Part shown: piece after piece, positions 1 to 8,631 of the stretch | How the letters are laid out: each line of letters starts with the position of its first letter | Numbering within the stretch: the first letter of the stretch is position 1 | Assembly (NCBI GenBank): GCA_002471345.1 | Contig: DKPS01000280.1 | Span: forward strand, 1 to 61,988 | Direction: 5' to 3' | Length of the DNA: 61,988 bases | Source of the DNA: Saprospiraceae bacterium UBA7328 | GTDB lineage: Bacteria > Bacteroidota > Bacteroidia > Chitinophagales > Saprospiraceae | Made by a program: the position numbers and the translations under genes | Notes under the pieces: model-generated | What the model was told of the DNA's origin: nothing | The model's database searches: none | Seen by the model: only the letters and a program-made list of their open reading frames with translations

Positions 1-534
1 CAGAAGCAATAAATCAGTCATATTTAGTATTTCTATTTCTGATTGCCCGACACCTACTGTCTCTACTAAAATGACATCATATTTTGCAGCTTCACATAAG
101 ACGATTGTTTCTCTTGTCCTGTCTGTAGTTCCACCAAGCGAATTTCGGGCAGGTGAACTTCTTATATATGCTTGAGGATGATGAGAAAGTTTATCCATTC
201 GAGATTTATCGCCTAGGACGCTTCCTTTATTCTTTGGGCTGCTTGGGTCTATTGTAAGTACGGCTACTTTATGACCATTTTTAATATACATAAGGCCCAG
301 TGATTCAATAAAAGTACTTTTACCTACTCCCGGTGTTCCAGTTATACCTATTCTGATAGATTCACCACTCAATGGAAGGCAATCTTCGAGGAGGTCAGTA
401 GCGATTTTGGCATGCTTAGGATTTTGACTTTCTACCAGTGTTATTGCTCTGGATAAGGCGATTCTGTCCTGATCCTTTAATTTTATAAATATCTCTTTGA
501 TATAATTCTTATCAATTTTTTTATTTGAAGTCAT
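1..534 (-). CDS. meaB: MeaB/ArgK-family GTPase, N-terminal part (cut by window edge)
   Basis: Translating the minus strand from the ATG at 534 gives an open frame that runs off the window after 178 residues. It starts MTSNKKIDKNYIK and contains a P-loop (GTPGVGKSTFIESLG), a DPSSP segment and the ETVGVGQSE motif, all typical of the MeaB/ArgK G3E GTPases. In this family the protein chaperones adenosylcobalamin-dependent methylmalonyl-CoA mutase by gating cofactor loading and protecting the enzyme. The C-terminal third is missing only because the window starts here. The gene is divergent from the large surface-protein gene to its right. A mutase partner gene would be expected outside the window; none is visible inside it. 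Confidence 0.9.
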   Translation of the reverse strand, partial: MTSNKKIDKNYIKEIFIKLKDQDRIALSRAITLVESQNPKHAKIATDLLEDCLPLSGESIRIGITGTPGVGKSTFIESLGLMYIKNGHKVAVLTIDPSSPKNKGSVLGDKSRMDKLSHHPQAYIRSSPARNSLGGTTDRTRETIVLCEAAKYDVILVETVGVGQSEIEILNMTDLLLL

Positions 535-686
535 TACACATAAAAGTAGTGCATTAATAATCACTTTTAGAACATGAAGTAGTCCATAAAAGCATGAGGC
601 AGTTTAGGTGCCTAATAATAAGCGATTTAAATATTAAAGAATATTTGATATATAAAAAATTTATATACATAATTGTTATATTTCCG

Positions 687-720
687 TTTGATCATCCGAT
701 CACCAACCAATTTAGAATTG
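687..720 (+). promoter_or_regulatory. Candidate Bacteroidota promoter for the surface-protein genes
   Basis: TTTG at 687-690 is followed after 22 nt by TAGAATTG at 713-720. This is one mismatch from the Bacteroidota -7 element TAnnTTTG. Transcription would start near 727 and leave a leader of about 80 nt before the ATG at 807. Confidence 0.45.
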
Positions 721-749
721 CCCATTCTGGCTTTTCATCCTGATAATAG

Positions 750-781
750 AAGCCTAATTCAATATTGAATTAATGAGGCTT
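750..781 (+). repeat. Inverted repeat in the 5' leader of the surface-protein gene
   Basis: AAGCCT (750-755) pairs with AGGCTT (776-781). Between them lies a 16-bp perfect palindrome, AATTCAATATTGAATT (756-771), with a 4-nt bulge on one side. The element sits between the candidate promoter and the ATG at 807, so it would form a hairpin in the mRNA leader. Confidence 0.6.
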
Positions 782-806
782 GCTCCCTCTTGGTAAAAGA
801 ATTTTG

Positions 807-2213
807 ATGAAGAAGCTAGTAGGATTATTAGCATTTACAGTGCTATTTGTTTTGTCCTCTAATGCTCAAAACTATTTTGACATTAGACTTGCAACCCAAA
901 GTATAAATTGTGAAACGAACGAAGTATGCTATGATGTCCAGATTAAAAGTGGAAATGAAAGATTGTGGCGGTTTGCAGGACAAAATTATAGATTGTTTTA
1001 CAATGGGGCCTTGGCCGAGTTTTCAAGTGTAAGTGGCCATTTAAATGAGCCTTATACTCAACCCGAAGTAGTACAAAATATTCAACACCTTGATCTTTCT
1101 GCAGAAGGAAATCTCTCTTTTGATTCTGATATATCGTGGCTTAACTATTATATAGATATGAATACTGCTCAAGCAGGACAAATATTATCTCCTGATGTGT
1201 GGACCACGACTTCATCGATTTGTTTTACTTCTGAAGTAGACTTAATGGAGAACCCCGACCTCTGTTTTGAAATGGTATGGGCGAGAGAAGAACTCACCTT
1301 TAACTATGCTACAGCATTTGTAGAAGTTTCAGAATGGGTTGCTGTAAATAGTACTAATGATTTGGTAGATGGAAAGGAATATCATGATCTTGATGTTGAA
1401 AATGGAGATGAATCATGTTTTGCTTTGACATGTGCAGGGATTACTCCTTCGTATGATTCTAAAATAGTATTGAAGTCTTCAGATTCTTTAAGCAATATAT
1501 CATGTTATGCTATACAGATAAAAAGTAGCAATAGTAGAATCTGGACTTTAGGAAATAGACAGTTCTCCCTTCTATATGATGGAAGCCAAGCTGAATTTCA
1601 TTCTGCACAGAGTTCTATTTCTGGATCTTCAGCATCTTCTTTGGTTGATAGAGTTGATACTCTATCTTTTCCGAATGGCTCGACCAGTGTTTCGTTTCAA
1701 GATAATCTATCAGCAGTCTCATTTGCAATTGATCAGGACACGGACAATGTATTTATTGGCAATAGTTATGTAGAAGTTGCAGAGGTTTGCCTTGATTTTT
1801 CTAATAATTCGGGTACATCAGAATGTTTAGAAATTGTTTTTGGAAGATCAGGATTAACAGAAGAATATTTTAGTGAGATTACTGAATTATATTCTGGAGA
1901 AGATAATTCTAAAGCAAATCCTAATGTTTTTACCGATTATAATAAATGTGCTGCAGCACCATGTCCAGAGCTTGATGCACCTATAAGCAAAGGAGATGTC
2001 AGAATATGTGAAGGAGAGCCTTTTCCATTTATATCGGTCCAAGAAATTGAAGGATATGAGGTGAGATGGTTTACTACTCCAATTGGAGGAGTGCCAATCG
2101 CTCAAGGTGCCGTATATGAGCCAGAAATGGCTGGTATGTTATGTATTATGCAGAGACCTTTGATGAAAATCTTAATTGCTATAGTACAGAAAGATCTGCT
2201 GTGGCCTTGCTAG
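807..2213 (+). CDS. Giant secreted surface protein A, N-terminal fragment (frameshifted)
   Basis: This is the first part of a protein that would be about 2598 residues long if two frameshifts (near 2140 and 8130) were repaired. I chose the ATG at 807 because it opens directly into a signal peptide (MKKLVGLLAFTVLFVLSSNAQ-like) and follows a promoter and leader; an upstream TTG at 780 is in frame but less likely. After the signal come two related beta-rich repeats of about 180 residues, each with a QIKS...RxW...LLYDG pattern, resembling cohesin-like or carbohydrate-binding folds. The first Cys-containing Ig-like repeat begins at about residue 390. Past position 2135 the frame leaves the repeat pattern and stops at 2213, while the next frame continues the same repeat. 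Either a broken gene or an assembly error; function is probably adhesion, by inference. Confidence 0.75.
   Translation: MKKLVGLLAFTVLFVLSSNAQNYFDIRLATQSINCETNEVCYDVQIKSGNERLWRFAGQNYRLFYNGALAEFSSVSGHLNEPYTQPEVVQNIQHLDLSAEGNLSFDSDISWLNYYIDMNTAQAGQILSPDVWTTTSSICFTSEVDLMENPDLCFEMVWAREELTFNYATAFVEVSEWVAVNSTNDLVDGKEYHDLDVENGDESCFALTCAGITPSYDSKIVLKSSDSLSNISCYAIQIKSSNSRIWTLGNRQFSLLYDGSQAEFHSAQSSISGSSASSLVDRVDTLSFPNGSTSVSFQDNLSAVSFAIDQDTDNVFIGNSYVEVAEVCLDFSNNSGTSECLEIVFGRSGLTEEYFSEITELYSGEDNSKANPNVFTDYNKCAAAPCPELDAPISKGDVRICEGEPFPFISVQEIEGYEVRWFTTPIGGVPIAQGAVYEPEMAGMLCIMQRPLMKILIAIVQKDLLWPC
2135..2144 (+). repeat. 5-bp tandem duplication (TATGT x2) causing a frameshift
   Basis: TATGT at 2135-2139 is repeated exactly at 2140-2144. 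Removing one copy restores the reading PEMAG-MYYAETFDEN, which matches the LAGKYYAKAVD segment of a later repeat in the same protein (near 3130). The duplication therefore accounts for the switch from the 807 frame to the 2141 frame. Confidence 0.75.
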
Positions 2214-5200
2214 AGGTTCAGATTCCTTCTCTGGACATTTCCAGTAAAACATGTGAAGACGATCAAAGTACGTATACATTAGTATTTACTACAGATGCAA
2301 ATACAGTTAATACGGATCAAGGAACCCTCGAAAAATTAATAGGACCAGAATGGATGGTTACAGATATTCCATCTGGTATGGACATAAAGCTTAGACTCAC
2401 CAATAATGTCACTTTATGCGAAAGAGTAGAAACCATAGAAGCTCCGAATTGTGAATGTCAAACAGTTGGTGCACCCGTTTCTGATGGATCAAAAGTAGTC
2501 TGTCTAGACGATACTTATCCTATATTATCAGTGAATTTAGTTCAGGAAAATGTGACAACTGACTGGTACACACATGTGGAAGGAGGAACTTCTCTTGTTA
2601 CTGATCAGATTGAGTATACACCTAATAATATTTCAGGAACTGGATTATATACCTATTACGTAGAAGCTAGATCATTAGAAAATGGTTGTGTATCTAGTGT
2701 TCGGACTGAAATAACTCTTACAGTATTAGATCCCCCGGTTTACGCATTTGTGGGGGCTAATTGTACTGAAGATTTGCAATCATATACAGCCATTTTTTAT
2801 AGCGACGCTACAATGATACAGACTACCCAAGGAATCATTTCTGATGATGGTAATGGAGTGTGGAGTGTGTCGGGAATACCTGCAGGAGTCAATGCACAAC
2901 TACTGATTACAAGCCTCACCGGTTGTATGATCAATAAAACAATTAGCGCCCCTTCGTGTGAATGTGATGATATAGAGGCTCCTATCTGTAGAGGCCAAAT
3001 AATCACATGTGAAGGCATAGATTATGATGGGTTTGTTGCGTTTGTTCCCGATGGATATTTGATTAGATGGTATGATAGTGATGCAGAAGGATCTTTACTC
3101 GCAGAAGGAGAAACTTTCAAGCCTTCACTTGCTGGTAAATATTATGCTAAGGCTGTGGATGCCAATTCTGGTTGTGTTAGTAATGAACGAGCTGAGGTTG
3201 AGTTAGTGATCAAATCCATACCCAATCTTCAAGTAGTAAATACTGTTCTTTGTGTTGGTGACACAATTGTATGGACCAATTTAGTAATGGATTTAGACTC
3301 TACTATTGGAAGTACTGCAGTATTTGCCAATTTTAGAGATGCTCTTAACAACGAAAACCCATTATCAGAGACCTCAGTTGTCATAAACGAAATAGGAGCA
3401 TATTTCTTCAGAAAGACTACAGATGCGGGATGTTATGACATAGAAACAATTATAGTAGTTCCGGAAGATTGCGGAAATACCTGTTTAGCTGAAGCCGGTA
3501 TCTATGAGGCAAGTGAGGAGGTATGTTTTGATGGGGAACTAGCCATATTGTCAATTGTGGAAGTGAATCAGGCCACTATACCTACTCGTTATTCTGAAAT
3601 ATTCATATTGAGCGTTGGAGATGAGAAAGAAATCTCCCATAGTGATTTGATACCTGAATTTGTAGTAGATGCCCCTGGGCAGTATAGAATTCATTCTGGA
3701 GTTTTTAATCCTGCAGATATGCGATTAGATGATATCCCAGAAGACTTGACTACAATAGACCAATTCATTTCATATTTTATGAATGAAGGAACTGATATAT
3801 GTATATCGATAGACCCTATTGGTGTATTGTTTGATGTTGACATGTGTACTGATGTATGTGGAGCATTTGCAGGCAACCCTATAGGAGGGGACATTGAGTG
3901 TTTAGGAGAAAATCCAGTTATTCTTGCTGTAGAATTGAATCCTTTGGATATAATCATTCCAGAAGGATATCAGCAAATATTTGTACTAACCACAGGCCCG
4001 GAGTTGATAATAATGGGTGCACAAACTGAAATGTTCTCAGTTAATGCACCTGGAGAATATAGAGTTCACTCTTTAGTCTTCGACCCTCTGACTTTGGATT
4101 TATCCCTTGTTGAGCCTGGCGTGACCACAGGGTTTGATGTGTTTAATTTATTGATGGAAGGTGGCGGAGATATCTGTGCATCATTAGATTTGAATGGAGC
4201 ATTGTTTAATGTTACAGAATGTATAGCCGAATGCACAGCGCAGATAGGAACATTTGAAGTTGCTGAAGTAACTTGTTTTGATGGACAATTTGCAAGCATA
4301 TATGCAGATGAGATTGACCAACCGACTATACCTGAAGGTTATATGCAGATTTTCTTATTCAGTGTTGGAAATGAAAAAGATATTATAGAATCAACGAGCA
4401 TCCCTTCTTTAGATGTTGCGGAGTCTGGAGAATATAGAATGCATGCTATTGTATTCAATCCTGATGAAATGGCCTATGATTCTTTTCCTGATGATGTTTA
4501 TACAATAGATGGGTTAATTGCCTTTTTGGACCAATATGAAGGAGGCTTGTGCTACTCAATTGATAGTGAAGGTTTATTATTTAGTGTAATTGAATGTATA
4601 CCTGAATGTCTTGCGGAATCAGGGAATACAGAGGCTGTTTCTCCAATTTGCTTTGATGGGGTTCCAGTCGCATTAGAAGTTGAAGTGATAGATGATCAGG
4701 TAGTTCCAGAAGGATTTGTGAGCTCATTTTTGATTACAGAAGGAAATGATTTTATAGTTATTGGCCTACAACCTGGCCCATTTGAAATTTCTGGACCCGG
4801 CAATTATGAAGTAAATGCGATTGTATTTGACCCTGTGACATTTGATGAAACCTCAATTGAATTTGGTGTTACTGATTTCTTTGATGTCAATTCTATGTTG
4901 ACATTTGGTGGTGGCGAGGTATGCGGAAGTATTGATTTTTTTGGTGCTACTTTTTTTGTTGAAGAATGTGTAGTTCTAAATGAAGATGTCGATCTAGAAC
5001 TTTCAAAAGAGATCAGCAATAACAACCCATCTGTTGGGGAAGAAGTAACATTCACAATTTCAGTTTTTAATAATTCTGAAAATATAGCATCAGGTGTTGC
5101 TGTAGCAGATAGATTGCCATCAGGGTATTCTCTTACTGGAAACATTTCTGATGGGGGTATCAGTGAAGAGGACGATAGTGCAACTGAGATTCTTTGGGCG

Positions 5201-8158
5201 GAAATAACTATTCTGCCTATGACAACTGAAAGACTTACGTTTACTGCAATTGTAAATTCAGAAAGCTCCGATGAAGATTATAAAAATACTGCTGAAGTTG
5301 TGGCATCTAATCAAAATGATCCTGACTCTACCCCTAACAATGATGATGGAGATCAAAGTGAGGATGATGAGGCTAATGTAATGCCGGTAATTGAAGCACC
5401 TTCAGTTGATTTAGAATTAATAAAGGTTGCAAACCTCACATCAGTTCAAGCTGATGAGCAGATAACCTATAATTTGAACTTGTCTAACAGATCAATGATC
5501 ATGGCAACAGGGGTTGCTGTTGAAGACATCATTCCTGATGGGCTTGATTTAGCGTCAATAACTAATATTTCCAATGATGGAGAAGTTGTTGGGGACAGAA
5601 TAGTATGGACAGGACTAGAATTAGGTTTCTTGTCCAATATGAATTTGACTTATTCTGCAAACGTAAATACTGATGCGGATGTAGGTTCAATAATGAACAT
5701 TGCCCAAGTTACAGCGTGTGATCAATCCGATATAGATTCGACACCCAATAATGATGACGGTGATCAAAGTGAAGATGATGAAGACAATGCAATAATAAAT
5801 GTGGTTGCATCACTTATTGATTTAAGCCTTTCTAAGGATGTAAATAATCCAACACCTAGTCCAGGGGAGACAGTCTCATTTGAAATAACTGTAAATAACA
5901 ATGGAATAATCCCTGCTACAGGAGTCTCTGTAACAGATGTGCTTCCTCCGTCTGGCTTTGATTTAGGATCAATTACAAATGTTCAACCCGCTGCTCAAGT
6001 TGTGGGAAACTCTCTTGTATGGACAATAAATGAGATTTTTCCAAATGATGAAGTAGTTCTTTCATTTGATATCATAGTAACTCCAAACGGAGATGATTAT
6101 AAAAATATAGCTGAAATAACTAGTGCAAATGAACAAGATTCCGATTCGACACCAAATAATGACGATGGGGATCAAAGTGAAGACGATGAAGATAGTGTAT
6201 CGGTAACTCCAGTAATAGATACTGAGATTATTGATCTTGAAGTGGACAAAGATGTGAGCGAACTTTCACCAAATATTGGGGATATCATTATTTACGAAGT
6301 ATTAATTGTAAACAATGGTCCTTTTGATGCCACTAATGTGATGTTGCAAGATGTAACTCCAGATGGGATAGATGCCATCGATGTATCTGGAGATCATATT
6401 CAGGAAGATGGTGTTATTACTTGGACTATTCCTCTTCTTGCGGCTGGTGATAATATGGTTTTTGAGTATTCTTCTATGGTATTTGAATCTATAACTAATA
6501 ATTATACAAATGTCGTCCAAGTAGTTGGTGTAGATCAACAAGACATAGATTCATCACCTGATAATGACGATGGAGATCAAAGTGAGGATGATGAAGCCAG
6601 CTCCACGATTTTTCCAAAAATGCCAAACGATATCATTGATTTAGAAGTGTCAAAATTTGTGGATGATCCATGTGCAGGATCATCTGATAGAGTAACTTTT
6701 ACAATCGATATTTTTAATAATTCTAATGCTATTGCGACGGGTGTCAATGTAGAAGATGTTTTCACTAATGGATTTGTCCAAATAGAAGATATTTCCAATG
6801 GTGGTAGCATAGACGAGTCTATTATCTCGTGGGCAGGACTAAGTTTTCTTCCAGGGGAAACGATTAGTTTAAGTTATTCAGCTATGATTAGTACAAGTGG
6901 AATATCATACGTGAACATTGCTCAGGTCACAGCTGCGGATCAAACAGACTTGGACTCAACTCCTTATAATGATGATGGTGATCAAAGCGAAGATGATGAA
7001 GCTGTAATTACAATGGACGGAGGAAGAGAGTTCGACTTAGAATTGGAAAAATTGGTGGATAATCCTTTTGCCCAACCTGGAGATAGAGTAAGATTTGATA
7101 TTACAGTGAATAATGTGGGTTGCAAGGATGCTTCAGGAGTAGCAATTAGGGACATAATTCCATCTGGATATAAAGCGATTAGAAATATCACTGATTTTGG
7201 AACAAGAGGAGGCAATGTCATTATTTGGGAAGACCTGTCTATTGATGCAGGATCTAGTAAAGCTGTTTCATTTACTGCGGAAATAGTACACTTCTCAATC
7301 AATTGTGATTATATCAACGTTGCGGAGATATTAGAAGCTGATCAAATCGATATAGATTCTAGTCCAGGAAACGATGATGGAGATCAAAGTGAGGATGATG
7401 AGGACACTGCTGAAGTTTATGCTGGCAGTATGGCTGATTTAGAATTAACTCTTTCTTCAGACAAAATGGAAGTTGTAACTGGAGAAATAATTACGTATAC
7501 CTTACAAGTGTGTAATAATGGCCCTGCCAATGCTACAGGAGTTGAAATCAGAGATTATCTTCCTGAGGGAGTTCAAGTTATAGGAGAATTACCATTTAAA
7601 GGTTCTCAAAATGGCCAAGAAATCACTTGGTCTGGATTCACTTTTATTGTGAATACCTGTTTGGATATAAGCTTTGAAGTTGAAGTATTAGAAGCAAATA
7701 CATCCAATACGAAATTGAATGCTGCTGAGATAGTCATATCCGAGCAATTAGATCCTGACAGTAGCCCAGGAAATGGCAATGGTGATGTAGCTGAGGACGA
7801 CTATGCTGAGGTAGAGGTTTCACATTTTGTAGCTCTTCCTTCTGTTCTTACGGAATTACCAAATGTTCAAGAAGTAAGTCTTAATACGGCTCTTTATCTA
7901 GAAGGGGCGTTTAATTCTTTTACAGGAGAACTGAACACTACTCTCAATAAATTGGGTTATCTGCCTGGACAAAAACCGGGTTCTTTCTTTGCAGAAAGTA
8001 CTCCTGCTGGACAACCATATAGATCTGGACCTTGGTATTATAAAGGTAATGAAGGTCTGATCTACGATGCAAAATCTGATTTTAGTATAGACTATCCAGA
8101 GAATGCAGTGGATTGGATTTTAGTAGACAAAGAACGAATAAATCAGCGGAGAGTGTAG
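2141..8158 (+). CDS. Giant secreted surface protein A, central fragment with seven DUF11 repeats
   Basis: This frame continues the protein begun at 807; its first Met lies inside a repeat, so 2141 is not a real start. In order it holds Cys-bearing Ig-like repeats (pattern WY...G...YYxxA...GCVS) to about residue 450, then four repeats of about 120 residues (pattern C..SG..PE(G/R)Y..IF.LS.G), then seven DUF11 repeats from about residue 940 (pattern DLEL.K....P..GD.V.F.I.V.N). Each of the first six DUF11 repeats ends in a near-identical acidic linker, DxDSxPxNDDGDQSEDDE; the seventh is diverged. After these comes the start of the C-terminal module (GYLPGQKPGSFFAESTPAG). DUF11 arrays are known from bacterial cell-surface proteins; calcium binding by the acidic linkers is inference. 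A second frameshift near 8130 ends this frame. Confidence 0.8.
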   Translation: MYYAETFDENLNCYSTERSAVALLEVQIPSLDISSKTCEDDQSTYTLVFTTDANTVNTDQGTLEKLIGPEWMVTDIPSGMDIKLRLTNNVTLCERVETIEAPNCECQTVGAPVSDGSKVVCLDDTYPILSVNLVQENVTTDWYTHVEGGTSLVTDQIEYTPNNISGTGLYTYYVEARSLENGCVSSVRTEITLTVLDPPVYAFVGANCTEDLQSYTAIFYSDATMIQTTQGIISDDGNGVWSVSGIPAGVNAQLLITSLTGCMINKTISAPSCECDDIEAPICRGQIITCEGIDYDGFVAFVPDGYLIRWYDSDAEGSLLAEGETFKPSLAGKYYAKAVDANSGCVSNERAEVELVIKSIPNLQVVNTVLCVGDTIVWTNLVMDLDSTIGSTAVFANFRDALNNENPLSETSVVINEIGAYFFRKTTDAGCYDIETIIVVPEDCGNTCLAEAGIYEASEEVCFDGELAILSIVEVNQATIPTRYSEIFILSVGDEKEISHSDLIPEFVVDAPGQYRIHSGVFNPADMRLDDIPEDLTTIDQFISYFMNEGTDICISIDPIGVLFDVDMCTDVCGAFAGNPIGGDIECLGENPVILAVELNPLDIIIPEGYQQIFVLTTGPELIIMGAQTEMFSVNAPGEYRVHSLVFDPLTLDLSLVEPGVTTGFDVFNLLMEGGGDICASLDLNGALFNVTECIAECTAQIGTFEVAEVTCFDGQFASIYADEIDQPTIPEGYMQIFLFSVGNEKDIIESTSIPSLDVAESGEYRMHAIVFNPDEMAYDSFPDDVYTIDGLIAFLDQYEGGLCYSIDSEGLLFSVIECIPECLAESGNTEAVSPICFDGVPVALEVEVIDDQVVPEGFVSSFLITEGNDFIVIGLQPGPFEISGPGNYEVNAIVFDPVTFDETSIEFGVTDFFDVNSMLTFGGGEVCGSIDFFGATFFVEECVVLNEDVDLELSKEISNNNPSVGEEVTFTISVFNNSENIASGVAVADRLPSGYSLTGNISDGGISEEDDSATEILWAEITILPMTTERLTFTAIVNSESSDEDYKNTAEVVASNQNDPDSTPNNDDGDQSEDDEANVMPVIEAPSVDLELIKVANLTSVQADEQITYNLNLSNRSMIMATGVAVEDIIPDGLDLASITNISNDGEVVGDRIVWTGLELGFLSNMNLTYSANVNTDADVGSIMNIAQVTACDQSDIDSTPNNDDGDQSEDDEDNAIINVVASLIDLSLSKDVNNPTPSPGETVSFEITVNNNGIIPATGVSVTDVLPPSGFDLGSITNVQPAAQVVGNSLVWTINEIFPNDEVVLSFDIIVTPNGDDYKNIAEITSANEQDSDSTPNNDDGDQSEDDEDSVSVTPVIDTEIIDLEVDKDVSELSPNIGDIIIYEVLIVNNGPFDATNVMLQDVTPDGIDAIDVSGDHIQEDGVITWTIPLLAAGDNMVFEYSSMVFESITNNYTNVVQVVGVDQQDIDSSPDNDDGDQSEDDEASSTIFPKMPNDIIDLEVSKFVDDPCAGSSDRVTFTIDIFNNSNAIATGVNVEDVFTNGFVQIEDISNGGSIDESIISWAGLSFLPGETISLSYSAMISTSGISYVNIAQVTAADQTDLDSTPYNDDGDQSEDDEAVITMDGGREFDLELEKLVDNPFAQPGDRVRFDITVNNVGCKDASGVAIRDIIPSGYKAIRNITDFGTRGGNVIIWEDLSIDAGSSKAVSFTAEIVHFSINCDYINVAEILEADQIDIDSSPGNDDGDQSEDDEDTAEVYAGSMADLELTLSSDKMEVVTGEIITYTLQVCNNGPANATGVEIRDYLPEGVQVIGELPFKGSQNGQEITWSGFTFIVNTCLDISFEVEVLEANTSNTKLNAAEIVISEQLDPDSSPGNGNGDVAEDDYAEVEVSHFVALPSVLTELPNVQEVSLNTALYLEGAFNSFTGELNTTLNKLGYLPGQKPGSFFAESTPAGQPYRSGPWYYKGNEGLIYDAKSDFSIDYPENAVDWILVDKERINQRRV

Positions 8159-8607
8159 TGCAGAGAAGAGCTGCTATACTCATGAATGATGGATCTGTAC
8201 TTCTGCCAGAAGATGCAAATCCTATTAGGTTGGATATTAATAAGGATTACTTTATAGTGATTCAGCATAGGAATCACCTGCCTATCATGTCACCAAGGTT
8301 GTTATCAATAGAACGAGATCAGATCTCATTTGATTTTAGAATTAATGAGTCCTATACGGGATTGCTGGGGTCGGGCCAGAAAGATGTCAATGGACTTTAT
8401 TGTGTTTATGCAGCCAATGGCGATCAGTTCAAAGAGGCAATCTCAGAATTTGATATCAACATTAGAGATATGGATATGTGGTTTAGAAGCAATGGTCTTA
8501 ATAGTGCATATATGAATGCTGATTTTGATATGAATGGTGATGTAAATGTGAATGATCAGATTATGTGGTTACTTAACAATGGGGTGTTTAGTGACGTGCC
8601 AAGATAA
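8113..8607 (+). CDS. Giant secreted surface protein A, C-terminal fragment
   Basis: This frame completes the C-terminal module that the 2141 frame abandons near 8130. From about 8131 it reads RTNKSAESVVQRRAAILMNDGS, which lines up with LRTNTTRDTEVYRTAALLHTNGS in the neighbouring surface protein. It goes on with FIVIQHRNHLPIMS and a dockerin-like end (DFDMNGDVNVNDQ). Its Met at 8113 overlaps the previous frame and is not a real start. Losing one base between 8126 and 8136 explains the break. The module recurs at the C-terminus of the next gene, so it may be a sorting or anchoring domain; that role is inferred. Confidence 0.75.
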   Translation: MDFSRQRTNKSAESVVQRRAAILMNDGSVLLPEDANPIRLDINKDYFIVIQHRNHLPIMSPRLLSIERDQISFDFRINESYTGLLGSGQKDVNGLYCVYAANGDQFKEAISEFDINIRDMDMWFRSNGLNSAYMNADFDMNGDVNVNDQIMWLLNNGVFSDVPR

Positions 8608-8631
8608 ATTGAATTTCCCTTATAAATTATA

